Below, piece by piece: positions 26,328 to 35,108 of a DNA stretch of 64,000 nucleotides (the stretch's first letter is position 1; every line of letters begins with the position of its first letter). Source of the stretch: Clostridia bacterium (GTDB lineage Bacteria > Bacillota > Clostridia > Christensenellales > Aristaeellaceae); contig JAGBFR010000036.1 in the NCBI GenBank assembly GCA_017936375.1, positions 1-64,000 of the forward strand, written 5' to 3'. A model generated the notes under the pieces. That model worked only from the letters and a program-made list of their open reading frames with translations. It made no database searches and had not been told where the DNA came from. Made by a program: the position numbers and the translations under genes.

Positions 26328-26687
26328 CTATGCAAAACCATCGCCGAGGGCAAATGCCTGATAGACAGCGCGCATATACGAGCATGCAGCAAGAATGTTT
26401 CCGTTGGAGTCGCAGCAGATCCCCGCCGTCTCCATCCGCAAGGCACTCTTTCCAGAATGCGCAGGCAAATCCTTGCGCTGCGCATCGTACTCTCTGGCTT
26501 CAAGCAGCCCGTTCAGTTCACTTTGCGTCTGCAGTCTGCACGTATAGGCAGATGCAGGCACATTCTGCGCAAGCATGACGGACGGCTCTTCGCGTTCAAT
26601 CAGACGATCTGCCCCGGTGACGAGCAGGCAGGCAAAGCACACAAGAAATGTACAAAGCAAAAGTTTATACCATGAGCATTCCTTCAT
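26328..26687 (-). CDS. Uncharacterised small membrane-anchored protein
   Basis: I do not recognise this 119-residue protein. The ATG at 26687 is well supported by GGGAGG 8 nt upstream. There is one cysteine-rich membrane helix near the N-terminus (about 8-26, KLLLCTFLVCFACLLV) followed by about 90 soluble residues that would face outward, containing CCDSNGN near the C-terminus. It has its own promoter and is the first gene before secD, so a role beside protein export is possible but unproven. Confidence 0.7.
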   Translation of the reverse strand: MKECSWYKLLLCTFLVCFACLLVTGADRLIEREEPSVMLAQNVPASAYTCRLQTQSELNGLLEAREYDAQRKDLPAHSGKSALRMETAGICCDSNGNILAACSYMRAVYQAFALGDGFA

Positions 26688-26742
26688 GCACAGCGCCTCC
26701 CTTCCGTCATGGGTGCAAATTCCCATATTTGTACATTACTCA

Positions 26743-26771
26743 ATTATATTCATAATCAGCTTTTCCGTCAA
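26743..26771 (-). promoter_or_regulatory. Sigma-A promoter ahead of the small membrane protein and secDF
   Basis: On the minus strand TTGACG (26771-26766), a 17-nt spacer and a perfect TATAAT (26748-26743) lie about 55 nt upstream of the start codon at 26687. Confidence 0.85.
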
Positions 26772-26815
26772 GCTGTCATCATGCCCATTCTATCTTATGG
26801 AAGAAAAAATGGATG

Positions 26816-26848
26816 AAAAAACTGCCGCGCATCCATCTGCACGGCAGT
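26816..26848 (-). terminator. Terminator of the yicC-coaBC operon
   Basis: A 7-bp stem (26842-26848 with 26821-26827) with a partly self-complementary 14-nt loop is followed on the minus strand by TTTTTT. Confidence 0.8.
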
Positions 26849-26884
26849 CGTCATCAAATTATTCCCTGTATTTGTCTCTCGGCG

Positions 26885-28105
26885 TCAGGCATTGGTCTTC
26901 TGCATACGAAGCTCCTGAATCCGGTCAAGAATCCGATCAGCCACCTCGTCCTTGCTCATCAGCGGCAGCTGCCTGCTGTCCTCTCGGGTCATCAGGGTGA
27001 CGATGTTGGTGTCCACGTCAAAGCCTGCGCCCGCCGCCGTCACATCGTTGGCGACGATCATATCCAGATTCTTCTTTTCGAGCTTTCCCTTTGCATGCTC
27101 AGCGACATGCTGCGTCTCCGCAGCAAAGCCCACAAAGATCTGATCTGCCCGCTTGGCCTTTCCCAGCGTCGCGGCGACGTCCGGGTTTTCAATCATCTCC
27201 AGCACAAAATCCTCGCCGCCCTGCTTCTTGATCTTCTGGTCAGCGATGGTTTTGGCTCGATAATCCGCAGGCGCAGCGGACTGGATCAGGATATCCTGTG
27301 CATCCGCATATTCCAGCGCGCGCTCAAGGAGATCCCGCGTGGTCGTGAAGGAAACCGTGGTCACACCTGCGGGCGGCTGGAGGGAAACCGGTCCTGTTAG
27401 CAGCGTCACATCCGCCCCGCGTCTTTTCGCAGCGCGCGCAATGGCATAACCCATCTTACCGGAGGAGCGATTGCTGATATAGCGCACAGGATCAATCGGC
27501 TCCCTTGTCGGACCGGCTGTGACCATCACGCGAAGCCCCTTCAGGTCCTGCACGGCAAAGAGCGCGTCGATGGCGCGCTGCGCGATCACGGAGACGTCCT
27601 CCAGCTTGCCCGCGCCGCTGTCGCCGCAGGCCAGATAGCCCGTCGCAGGCGCGACAATCTGCACACCGCGGGATTCAAGGGTGCGAAGGTTCTGCTGCGT
27701 CGCCGGGTTGTCCCACATGCCGGTATTCATTGCGGGCGCAATCATCACCGGCGCACGCGTGGCCAGAACGGTCGTGGAAAGCATGTCATCCGCAATGCCG
27801 CAGGCCATCTTGGCAATGATATTCGCCGTAGCCGGAGCAATCAGGAAGAGATCCGCGCGCTTGGCCAGCGCGATATGCTCGACCTCCCACGTCGCCGGGC
27901 GCTCAAAGGTATCCACGGCAACAGGATGACCGGAGAGCGTCTCGAAGGTCAGGGGCGATACGAAGCTGCATGCGTTTCTGGTCATCACCACATACACATC
28001 AATGCCCTGCTTCTGCAGCAGACGCAGAATTTCACATGCCTTATATGCAGCGATGCCCCCGGTAACACCGAGGACAACGCACTTTTTACTTGTATCAGCG
28101 GACAT
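26885..28105 (-). CDS. coaBC: CoaBC, phosphopantothenoylcysteine synthetase/decarboxylase
   Basis: This is a bifunctional coenzyme A biosynthesis enzyme of 406 residues. The N-terminal flavoprotein half (CoaC) has GVTGGIAAYKA, NTGMWDNPATQQN and the loop ending CGDSGAGKLED. The C-terminal half (CoaB) has TAGPTREPIDPVRYISNRSSG, split here into recognisable parts AGPTREPIDPVR and NRSSGKMG. The ATG at 28105 lies inside the last codons of rpoZ, an 11-nt overlap. The gene closes the conserved yicC-remA-gmk-rpoZ-coaBC operon and is followed by a terminator. Confidence 0.96.
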   Translation of the reverse strand: MSADTSKKCVVLGVTGGIAAYKACEILRLLQKQGIDVYVVMTRNACSFVSPLTFETLSGHPVAVDTFERPATWEVEHIALAKRADLFLIAPATANIIAKMACGIADDMLSTTVLATRAPVMIAPAMNTGMWDNPATQQNLRTLESRGVQIVAPATGYLACGDSGAGKLEDVSVIAQRAIDALFAVQDLKGLRVMVTAGPTREPIDPVRYISNRSSGKMGYAIARAAKRRGADVTLLTGPVSLQPPAGVTTVSFTTTRDLLERALEYADAQDILIQSAAPADYRAKTIADQKIKKQGGEDFVLEMIENPDVAATLGKAKRADQIFVGFAAETQHVAEHAKGKLEKKNLDMIVANDVTAAGAGFDVDTNIVTLMTREDSRQLPLMSKDEVADRILDRIQELRMQKTNA

Positions 28106-28316
28106 CGATTTCCGGCGCGCGGTCATAGGAAATCAGGCCGCGGTTCACCTCGTCGATCGCGATGGAGACGGGCATATTCTCCTTGTCCTTGGTATCCACC
28201 AGAGCGGGAATGCCGTCGATCAGCTGGCGGGCGCGCTTGGACACCTCAACGACGAGGGTGTAGCGGCAGTCAGCCTTATCAAGAAGCTGCAGGATATTGG
28301 GATCGGTCATGGACAT
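28095..28316 (-). CDS. rpoZ: RNA polymerase omega subunit
   Basis: The 73-residue omega subunit assists RNA polymerase assembly. The sequence has the family core CRYTLVVEVSKRARQL and the closing VNRGLISYDR-type segment, and its position between gmk and coaBC is the classical one. The first ATG has GAGGAGG at 8 nt. The end overlaps coaBC. Confidence 0.95.
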   Translation of the reverse strand: MSMTDPNILQLLDKADCRYTLVVEVSKRARQLIDGIPALVDTKDKENMPVSIAIDEVNRGLISYDRAPEIDVR

Positions 28317-28360
28317 AGCGTCTTCCTCCTCAAAAAGGTCACTCTCCGGCTTGGCCGGTA

Positions 28361-28939
28361 TTACATCTGCTGCGACTTTGTCGCATGGAGATAGATTGTG
28401 CGAAGTTCTTCATAGGCTGCGTCAAGATCGTTGTTGACAATCCTGTGCTGATACTTTTCGGCAATCGGAAGTTCGCGCTTTGCCGTCTCAAGGCGGGCAA
28501 GGATCTTCTCCTCGCTCTCCGTCGCGCGGCCGCGCAGCCTGCTTTCCAGTTCCTCATAGCTCGGCGGCAGGATGAACACGCTCACGCAGTCGGGCATACG
28601 CTCAAAGACCTGAAGCGCACCCTGCACCTCGATCTCAGTGATGACATTCACACCCTTTTCCAGCACGGACAGTACATAGGATTTCGGCGTGCCGTACATA
28701 TTGCCGCTGAACTCGGCATGTTCCAGAAAGTCATTATTCGCGATTCTCTCAAGAAAATCCTGCCTGCTGATGAAAAAGTACTCTCTTCCGTGTACTTCTC
28801 CCTCACGCGGGCCTCGGGTGGTTGCGGAGATAGAATCCACGACCTGCCCCTCAAACTCCGCAAGAAGCCGATTCTTCAGCGTTCCCTTGCCCACGCCGGA
28901 CGGCCCGGAGAGAACGAATAAAACGCCCTTCTTCTGCAT
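28361..28939 (-). CDS. gmk: Guanylate kinase
   Basis: This 192-residue enzyme phosphorylates GMP to GDP. It has the P-loop SGPSGVGKGT at 11-20, the GMP-binding segment beginning TTRGPREGEVHGREYFF and the standard length. Its ATG overlaps the remA stop by 1 nt and has GAGGAGG upstream. In Firmicutes gmk sits between remA and rpoZ, as here. Confidence 0.97.
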   Translation of the reverse strand: MQKKGVLFVLSGPSGVGKGTLKNRLLAEFEGQVVDSISATTRGPREGEVHGREYFFISRQDFLERIANNDFLEHAEFSGNMYGTPKSYVLSVLEKGVNVITEIEVQGALQVFERMPDCVSVFILPPSYEELESRLRGRATESEEKILARLETAKRELPIAEKYQHRIVNNDLDAAYEELRTIYLHATKSQQM

Positions 28940-29214
28940 TATGCCTCTTCCTCCTCGACGATATTGGTATTATCCTTGATATCGAAGCGGTGAGCAATGG
29001 TCTCCGGCTGCACCGCAGAGAGAATGACATGATCGCTGTCGGAGATGATGACCGCACGCGTCCTGCGGCCGTAGGTGGCGTCGATGAGCCTGCGCTCCTC
29101 TTTCGCCTCCTGAATGATGCGCTTGACCGGCGCGGAATCCGGGCCGATGATCGCGATAATGCGGCCGGAAGAGATGAAATTGCCGTAGCCGACGTTAATC
29201 AGTTTAATATCCAC
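28939..29214 (-). CDS. remA: RemA-family DNA-binding regulator (DUF370)
   Basis: This 91-residue protein is of the RemA family. In Bacillus subtilis RemA is a DNA-binding activator of biofilm matrix and osmoprotection genes. The family start with INVGYGN, then [14 protein letters not shown], and [13 protein letters not shown] are clear. An acidic extension, IVEEEEA, closes the protein. The start is GTG with GGAGG 5 nt upstream. It sits between yicC and gmk in the usual order; whether it controls matrix genes here is unknown. Confidence 0.95.
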   Translation of the reverse strand: MDIKLINVGYGNFISSGRIIAIIGPDSAPVKRIIQEAKEERRLIDATYGRRTRAVIISDSDHVILSAVQPETIAHRFDIKDNTNIVEEEEA

Positions 29215-29240
29215 GTTTTCCTCCGTTTTCAGGCCGCGCC

Positions 29241-30113
29241 TTACTCGATATTCTGCACCTGCTCGCGCAGCTTCTCGATCTCGCCCTTTGCTTCGACGAC
29301 CTTCTGCGCGATGGCGGCATCGGATGCCTTGGAACCGATGGTATTGACCTCGCGGTTGAGCTCCTGCACGAGGAAGTCAAGCTTCCTGCCGACAGGCTCC
29401 TTCATATCGACTGTCGCGCGAATCTGGCCGGTATGGCTGACAAGTCGCACGAGTTCCTCGTCGATCGCAGCGCGGTCGGCAAAGATCGCCACCTCGGTCA
29501 CAAGCCTCGCCTCGTCGATTTCGCCCTCCGTCAGCGCGGCGATGCGCTGGTGGAGCTTCTCGCGGTATTCCTCCACGACAGAAGGCGCGCGCTGCGCAAT
29601 CACCTCGCGGATCGCCTCAATGGCGCCGATCTTTTCCAGAATGTCAAGACGCATATTCGCGCCCTCCATCTCGCGCATATCGCACAGCGCGCAGAGTGCG
29701 CCGTCCAGCGCCTCAAGGAACAATTCGCGCACGGCGTCCTGATCCTCCGCCCGCTCCTCTACGCGCATGACGTCCGGCATGCGGGCATATTCGACGAGGG
29801 AAATCTCATTGCTCTTGCCCAGCGCCTCGCCGAGCGCCTGATAGGCGCTGCGGTATGCCAGCGCCAGCGCCGTATCCACATGCACCTCACGAGCATCCTC
29901 GCGATGATTGGTATAGCTGACAAAGACGTCCACATGACCGCGTGCGAGCCTTGCGCTCACGCCCTTGCGCATGGCGTCCTCAAGGAACAGCAGGTGCCGC
30001 GGCAGCCTGCAGGAGATATCCAGAAAACGATGGTTGACCGTCTTGACCTCGACGGCCATCTCGCGTCCATCCCGCTCAATCTGACAGCGGCCATAGCCCG
30101 TCATGCTCTTCAT
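29241..30113 (-). CDS. yicC: YicC/YloC-family endoribonuclease
   Basis: This 290-residue YicC-family protein has the conserved start [21 protein letters not shown] and, in the C-terminal DUF1732 part, [18 protein letters not shown]. Family members are endoribonucleases implicated in small-RNA and mRNA decay. It is the first gene of the yicC-remA-gmk-rpoZ-coaBC operon, with AAGGAG upstream of the ATG and a promoter about 50 nt away. Confidence 0.95.
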   Translation of the reverse strand: MKSMTGYGRCQIERDGREMAVEVKTVNHRFLDISCRLPRHLLFLEDAMRKGVSARLARGHVDVFVSYTNHREDAREVHVDTALALAYRSAYQALGEALGKSNEISLVEYARMPDVMRVEERAEDQDAVRELFLEALDGALCALCDMREMEGANMRLDILEKIGAIEAIREVIAQRAPSVVEEYREKLHQRIAALTEGEIDEARLVTEVAIFADRAAIDEELVRLVSHTGQIRATVDMKEPVGRKLDFLVQELNREVNTIGSKASDAAIAQKVVEAKGEIEKLREQVQNIE

Positions 30114-30156
30114 GTGCGTCCGCTCCTTCTCATCGTATAATTTATATACAGAAAAG

Positions 30157-30185
30157 ATTATACCACGCCATTATGAAAAATGAAA
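30157..30185 (-). promoter_or_regulatory. Sigma-A promoter of the yicC operon
   Basis: On the minus strand TATAAT (30162-30157) is preceded by TTTCAT (30185-30180) with 17 nt between them, the same arrangement as the rnf promoter. Two 9-bp direct copies of AACGGCGTT (30194-30202, 30223-30231) lie just upstream, between it and the ligA stop. Confidence 0.65.
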
Positions 30186-30230
30186 TACCAGAAAACGGCG
30201 TTTCTTTCCGTCTTATATTGACAACGGCGT

Positions 30231-32219
30231 TCACGCATCGCCGCCGACGAGCGAAAGGAATTCCGCCTCGTCCATGATGCGCACACCCAGCACCCTTGCC
30301 TTCTCCAATTTGCTGCCTGCGCTCTCACCGGCGAGCACAACGCTCGTCTTTTTGGATACGCTGCCGGCCGCCTTGCCGCCGTTTCGGCGGATGATCTCCT
30401 CCGCCTGCGCACGGCTGAGTGTGGGCAGCGTGCCTGTGAGCACGAACGTCATGCCCTCAAACGCTGCGCCGGCGCTCTCCTGCGCATGCATCTGCGGCTT
30501 TACGCCGTGATCGAGCAGCTTCTTGACAAACGCACGGTTATCTTCCTGCGCAAAGAACTCCGTAATCGACGCGGCGACGATCTCGCCCACATCGTCAAGC
30601 GCCGTCAGTTCTTCGTCCTTCGCGTTCATCAGGGCCTCGAGCGTACCGAAGTGCTCCATCAGATCACGCGCCGTCTTCTTGCCGATATTGGGAATACCGA
30701 TCGCAAAGAGGAACGCATCCAATTCACAATCCTTGCTTTTCTCCAGTTCAGAGATAAGCTTGTCCGCCTTCTTCGCGCCAAAGCCCTTGAGCACGGTCAT
30801 CTGCCCCTTCTCAAGGGCATACAGCTCATCCGCCGTGCGGACGCCGAGTTCATCATAGAACAGCTCCGCCGTCTTTTCGCTGAAGGACTCAATATCAAGC
30901 CCCTGTCGGGAAGCAAAGTGCGCCATGCGGGCGATCGCCTGCGGGCGGCAGGTATTCCTGTTCAGGCAGAAGATGTGCGCGCCGCGCTGCGTAAGCGCTC
31001 CGCCGCAGGCCGGGCAGCGCTTCGGCGGCAGGATATCCGTCTCGGGCGCTTCGCCTTCGCCCTCCCAGACGACGCCCATGATCTCCGGGATCACGTCATT
31101 GGAACGACGTACCCATACATCGCTGCCCACGCGCACACGCTTGCGGCAGATGTCTCCATAGTTATTGAGCGTTGCGCGGCGCACCGTCACGCCGCAGATA
31201 TCTACCGGCGCAAGATGCGCGAGCGGCGTCAGCTTGCCCGTGCGGCCCAGCTCCCATGTGACGTCCTCAAGCCTCGTGACCGTCTCCTGCGCAGCAAATT
31301 TATAGGCGACGGCCCAGCGCGGAAACTTATCCGTCGTACCGAGCACTTCGCGCGTGCGCATATCGGTCAGCTTGATCGTCGCGCCGTCGATGAGAAAATC
31401 GAGCGTATCTCTCTTCTCCTCGATCTCATGCACGAGCGCAAGCGCCTCCTCAATGGTCTTCGCCTCACCGAGATAGGGACTGACACTCAGCCCATTCTCT
31501 TTAAGGAAGGCGATCATCTCCGCCTGCGTCTCAAAGCTCTTCCCCTCGATATACCCGATCTGATAGAAGAAGGCGTCAAGCCGCCTGCTGGCCGTGACCT
31601 TCGGATCAAGATTGCGTAGCGCGCCGGCCGCGGCGTTGCGGGCATTCTTCAGCGGCTCATCCGCCGTCTCGTTATATGCTTTGAGCGTGGACAGGCGCAT
31701 GATGCCCTCTCCCTGCACCTCCATCCGTCCCGTGAACGGAATGGTCAACGGAATCGTGCGGATCGTCTGCGCCTGCGGAAGGATCGCCTCGCCGACCTCG
31801 CCGTTGCCGCGCGTCGCCGCCTGGACGAGCTTGCCGCCGTCATAGGTCAGGTTGACCGTCAGACCGTCGAGCTTGTATTCCACGCAATAGGCATTCTCCG
31901 GTAGTGCACCGGCGTCCTCGGTCAGCTTTTTGGCACGCTGTGCCCAGGCGAGCACCTCCGCCTCGCTCTGGGCCTTGTCCATGCTCCAGAGCCTTGCGAT
32001 GTGCCTGTGCTGCTCAAATCCGGCGAGCACCTCTCCGCCTACGCGCCGCGTCGGCGAATCCTCCAGCCGCTCGCCCGTCTCATCCTCCAGCCTGCGCAGC
32101 TCAGCATACATCGAATCCCACTCGTCATCGGACATCATGGATTCGTTCCTGTCGTAATACTGCCTCGACGCCTCGTTGAGCCGGTCGATCAGCTCCCGCA
32201 TGCGCTGCATGCCGTCCAT
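30231..32219 (-). CDS. ligA: NAD-dependent DNA ligase LigA
   Basis: This 662-residue replicative ligase has the adenylated lysine in CVEYKLDGLT, an OB-fold, a four-cysteine zinc finger (CPACGGA then CLNRNTC), a helix-hairpin-helix region (GIPNIGKKTARDL) and a C-terminal BRCT domain (FVLTGTLPTLSRAQA). The ATG at 32219 has GGAGGG upstream and lies one base after the pcrA stop; the reading frame continues 14 codons further into pcrA. It forms a conserved pair with pcrA. I see no clear hairpin terminator after it. Confidence 0.97.
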   Translation of the reverse strand: MDGMQRMRELIDRLNEASRQYYDRNESMMSDDEWDSMYAELRRLEDETGERLEDSPTRRVGGEVLAGFEQHRHIARLWSMDKAQSEAEVLAWAQRAKKLTEDAGALPENAYCVEYKLDGLTVNLTYDGGKLVQAATRGNGEVGEAILPQAQTIRTIPLTIPFTGRMEVQGEGIMRLSTLKAYNETADEPLKNARNAAAGALRNLDPKVTASRRLDAFFYQIGYIEGKSFETQAEMIAFLKENGLSVSPYLGEAKTIEEALALVHEIEEKRDTLDFLIDGATIKLTDMRTREVLGTTDKFPRWAVAYKFAAQETVTRLEDVTWELGRTGKLTPLAHLAPVDICGVTVRRATLNNYGDICRKRVRVGSDVWVRRSNDVIPEIMGVVWEGEGEAPETDILPPKRCPACGGALTQRGAHIFCLNRNTCRPQAIARMAHFASRQGLDIESFSEKTAELFYDELGVRTADELYALEKGQMTVLKGFGAKKADKLISELEKSKDCELDAFLFAIGIPNIGKKTARDLMEHFGTLEALMNAKDEELTALDDVGEIVAASITEFFAQEDNRAFVKKLLDHGVKPQMHAQESAGAAFEGMTFVLTGTLPTLSRAQAEEIIRRNGGKAAGSVSKKTSVVLAGESAGSKLEKARVLGVRIMDEAEFLSLVGGDA

Positions 32220-32220
32220 A

Positions 32221-34638
32221 TTATCCCTCCGTCTTGATGATCGGCGCAATCGCCAGCGCAAATTCCTTTACGCCGATGCGCGTATCGTCAAATCTTATCA
32301 TGATCCTCGCGTCGGATCCCGTGCCGGTCACGCGGACAACCGCGCCCTTGCCGTATTTCTTATGAAGCACATGATCCCCGGCCGAAAAGAGCGAAGGCTT
32401 CTGCACCTCGTGCGCGGAGGAGGCGACCACCTTCGGCACATCCATGCCACGCTGCACGCCTTGAACGGTTTTGCTGCCAATTTGCTCGCTGCCGCCCATG
32501 CCCACGCCGCTGCCCCGGCTCCAGCTGGAGAAGCTCTGCCTCGGCCCGGACGGCGCCTTCGCGCCAAACTGCGTCTTCGGCTGCCATGCGCCGCCGCTCT
32601 GCGTCTGCTGCTGCGGCCTGCCAAAGGAACTGCTCCTGCTCCATGCCGGCTGCCTCCACTGACCGCTCTGCCATCCGTCAGAGGCTGTGCTGCGGCCGCC
32701 AAAGCCTCCGCTTCTTCCGCCCGCTTCAGAAATATCGGAAAGCACGCGGTCGGGAATGTCATCGATAAAGCGGGAGCGGTCGTTAAACTGCATCTGATTG
32801 TAAAGCATTCTTCTAGAAGCATGCGTCAGATACAGGCGCTCGCGCGCGCGGGTGATGCCGACGTAGCAGAGCCTGCGCTCCTCTTCCATCCTGTCGTGAT
32901 CGTCACGGCTGCGCATGGACGGGAAGAGATTCTCCTCCATACCGACCATGAAGACATTCGGGAACTCAAGACCCTTCGCGCTGTGCAGCGTCATCATCGT
33001 CACCGCACCGCCATCCTCGCTCATTTCATCCAGATCGGATACCAGCGCGACGTTTTCCAGATAGTCCGCCAGCGTCGGATTATCCGCCTTTTCCTCATAT
33101 TCCTGAACGGCGCCGATGAACTCGCGGATATTCTCCACCCTCGAGCGCGCCTCGTCGTTGTCCTCTTTGGCATACTGGCTTTCCAGCCCGGTCGTGTCGA
33201 TGACGTACTGCACCAGCTGCGTCAGCTTCATGCTCTCGGTCATCATCGTCAGGCTCATCATCAGCTCACTGAACTTTTCAACGCTCTTTCTGGCGCGCGT
33301 GCCGACGCTCTCCGGGATGTCCATACACACGCTCAGCAGCGGGACGCCCTCCTCCTGCGCGCAGCGCGCCAGCTCTGTCACCGTCGTATCGCCGATAGCA
33401 CGCTTGGGCACGTTGATGATCCTGCGGAGCGAGACGTCGTCCGCCGGGTTGACCATCACGCGCAGGTAAGCCAGAATATCCTTGACCTCCTTGCGGTCAT
33501 AGAATCGAAGGCCGCCGTACATCCTGTACTTGATGCCCGTCTGCACAAAAGCTTCTTCGATGACGCGGGACTGCGCGTTCGTCCTGTAGAGCACGGCAAA
33601 GCGCGATGCATCCTCGCCCTGACGCTGCAGATCGCGGATCTGCTGGCAGATAAAGGCCGCCTCCTCACGCTCGTCGCCTGCGCGGTAGAGGCGGATGGCC
33701 TCGCCCGGCTCCTGCTCCGTCCAGAGCGCTTTATCCTTGCGCTTTTCATTGCGCGCAATGACCTGATTGGCTGCATCCAGAATGTTGGCTGTCGAGCGGT
33801 AATTCTGCTCAAGCTTAATGACCGTCGCGTCCGGGAAATCCTTTTCAAAGTCGAGAATATTGCGGATATCCGCGCCGCGCCAGCCATAAATCGACTGATC
33901 GTCATCGCCGACGACGCAGAGATTGCGGCTGTGCTGCGCAAGCAGCCTCACCAGCATATACTGCGCATAGTTGGTATCCTGATACTCGTCGACGTGGATA
34001 TAGCGGAACTTTCTCTGGTATGCCTCCAGCACAGGCGGATGCATGGCGAACAGCTCCAGCGTCTTGACGATCAGATCGTCAAAATCCAGCGCGTTGCTGC
34101 TCTTGAGCTTCTCCTCATAGGCGCTGTACACATCCTGCACGATCTGGCAGCGGTAATCCCTGTCGGACTGCGCAAACCACTCCTGAGGACCGAGCAGCTT
34201 GTTTTTCGCATCGGAAATCTTGCCCTTAATCTCCCTGGGCGCGAGGAATTTCTCATCGATATTCAGCCGCTTGAGAATTTCCTTGAGCACCGTCATCTGG
34301 TCATCGTCGTCATAGATGGTGAACGAACGGCTATAGCCCAGTTTTTCAATATCCCTGCGCAGGATCTTGGCGCAGCCGGAATGGAACGTGGATACCCATA
34401 CGTCCCCCGCCGACGCGCCGGCCAGCTTCTCAATGCGCTCGCGCATCTCCGCTGCCGCCTTATTGGTAAACGTGATCGCCATGATCGCCCACGGCGGCAC
34501 GCCATGCTCGAGCAGATTGGCCACACGATAGGTCAGCGCGCGCGTCTTGCCGGAGCCTGCGCCGGCAAGCACCAACAGCGGCCCTTCCAGCGTTTCCGCT
34601 GCGAGCCGCTGTTCCCTGTTCAGATCATTCAGATTCAT
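32221..34638 (-). CDS. pcrA: ATP-dependent DNA helicase PcrA (UvrD/Rep family)
   Basis: This 805-residue superfamily 1 helicase has motif Q/I (LNREQRLAAE, GAGSGKT at about 26-32), motif II in VDEYQDTNYAQY, QNYRS, TLHSAKGLEFP and VGITRARERLYLTHA. The last 150 residues are a Gly/Ser/Gln-rich linker and a small KOW/Tudor-like domain (AGDHVLHKKYGKGAVV), as in PcrA, where it contacts RNA polymerase. The gene is between yerC and ligA, the standard Firmicutes arrangement. The ATG has AGAGGA upstream. Confidence 0.97.
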   Translation of the reverse strand: MNLNDLNREQRLAAETLEGPLLVLAGAGSGKTRALTYRVANLLEHGVPPWAIMAITFTNKAAAEMRERIEKLAGASAGDVWVSTFHSGCAKILRRDIEKLGYSRSFTIYDDDDQMTVLKEILKRLNIDEKFLAPREIKGKISDAKNKLLGPQEWFAQSDRDYRCQIVQDVYSAYEEKLKSSNALDFDDLIVKTLELFAMHPPVLEAYQRKFRYIHVDEYQDTNYAQYMLVRLLAQHSRNLCVVGDDDQSIYGWRGADIRNILDFEKDFPDATVIKLEQNYRSTANILDAANQVIARNEKRKDKALWTEQEPGEAIRLYRAGDEREEAAFICQQIRDLQRQGEDASRFAVLYRTNAQSRVIEEAFVQTGIKYRMYGGLRFYDRKEVKDILAYLRVMVNPADDVSLRRIINVPKRAIGDTTVTELARCAQEEGVPLLSVCMDIPESVGTRARKSVEKFSELMMSLTMMTESMKLTQLVQYVIDTTGLESQYAKEDNDEARSRVENIREFIGAVQEYEEKADNPTLADYLENVALVSDLDEMSEDGGAVTMMTLHSAKGLEFPNVFMVGMEENLFPSMRSRDDHDRMEEERRLCYVGITRARERLYLTHASRRMLYNQMQFNDRSRFIDDIPDRVLSDISEAGGRSGGFGGRSTASDGWQSGQWRQPAWSRSSSFGRPQQQTQSGGAWQPKTQFGAKAPSGPRQSFSSWSRGSGVGMGGSEQIGSKTVQGVQRGMDVPKVVASSAHEVQKPSLFSAGDHVLHKKYGKGAVVRVTGTGSDARIMIRFDDTRIGVKEFALAIAPIIKTEG

Positions 34639-34689
34639 TCTTTGTCCTCTTTATCCTCTTAAGCACGGCAAAAGCCCGCTTCCGCCGCA

Positions 34690-34989
34690 TCATCCCTGCG
34701 TTTCGTCCTCTTTATTGAGGATCAGCTGATAGCCGCCCGCGCCATAAGCCAGGCTCCTGTTCACGCGGCTGATGGTCGCCGTAGAAGCGCCCGTCTTTTC
34801 CGCGATTTCCTGATAGGTTACCTTTTTCCGCAGCAGACGCGCGACGGCAAGCCTCTGTGCGACGGCCTGCAGTTCGTGAATGGTAAAAATGTCCTCAAAA
34901 AAGCTGCAGGCCTCCTCCTTGGTCTCAAGCAGGAGCATCGCCTCGGCCAGCTTCTCAATCTGTTCGTCTTTCATGATTTCGCTTCTCAT
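34690..34989 (-). CDS. YerC/YecD-family TrpR-like regulator
   Basis: This 99-residue protein is of the YerC/YecD family, small TrpR-related helix-turn-helix DNA-binding proteins. The DNA-binding part reads QRLAVARLLRKKVTYQEIAE then TGASTATISRVNRSL, a typical family signature. The ATG at 34989 has GGAGG 6 nt upstream. The gene lies 51 nt before pcrA, as in many Bacillota. What it regulates is unknown. Confidence 0.92.
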   Translation of the reverse strand: MRSEIMKDEQIEKLAEAMLLLETKEEACSFFEDIFTIHELQAVAQRLAVARLLRKKVTYQEIAEKTGASTATISRVNRSLAYGAGGYQLILNKEDETQG

Positions 34990-35021
34990 GTGCAACCTCC
35001 GGTCTTTCAATCGGTAAACGC

Positions 35022-35027
35022 ATTATA
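35022..35027 (-). promoter_or_regulatory. Probable -10 element of the yerC-pcrA-ligA promoter
   Basis: A perfect TATAAT on the minus strand lies 33 nt upstream of the yerC start. The T tract of the upstream terminator occupies the -35 position, so only the -10 is convincing. Confidence 0.5.
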
Positions 35028-35042
35028 CCATAAATCCTCAAA

Positions 35043-35072
35043 GAAAAAAAGACGGCGCGTTGCTCCGCGCCG
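35043..35072 (-). terminator. Terminator after the SSB-like gene
   Basis: A 7-bp GC stem (35066-35072 with 35053-35059) with a 6-nt loop is followed on the minus strand, after two bases, by a run of T. Confidence 0.85.
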
Positions 35073-35108
35073 CCTATTTTGCCGCAATTTCAGCTTTTCG
35101 CCATCTGA

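Noticed and set aside
24040-26361. A 773-codon plus-strand open frame opposite secD and secF
   Set aside because: It is a mirror of secDF, rich in Asp, His and Gln, with no ribosome-binding site.
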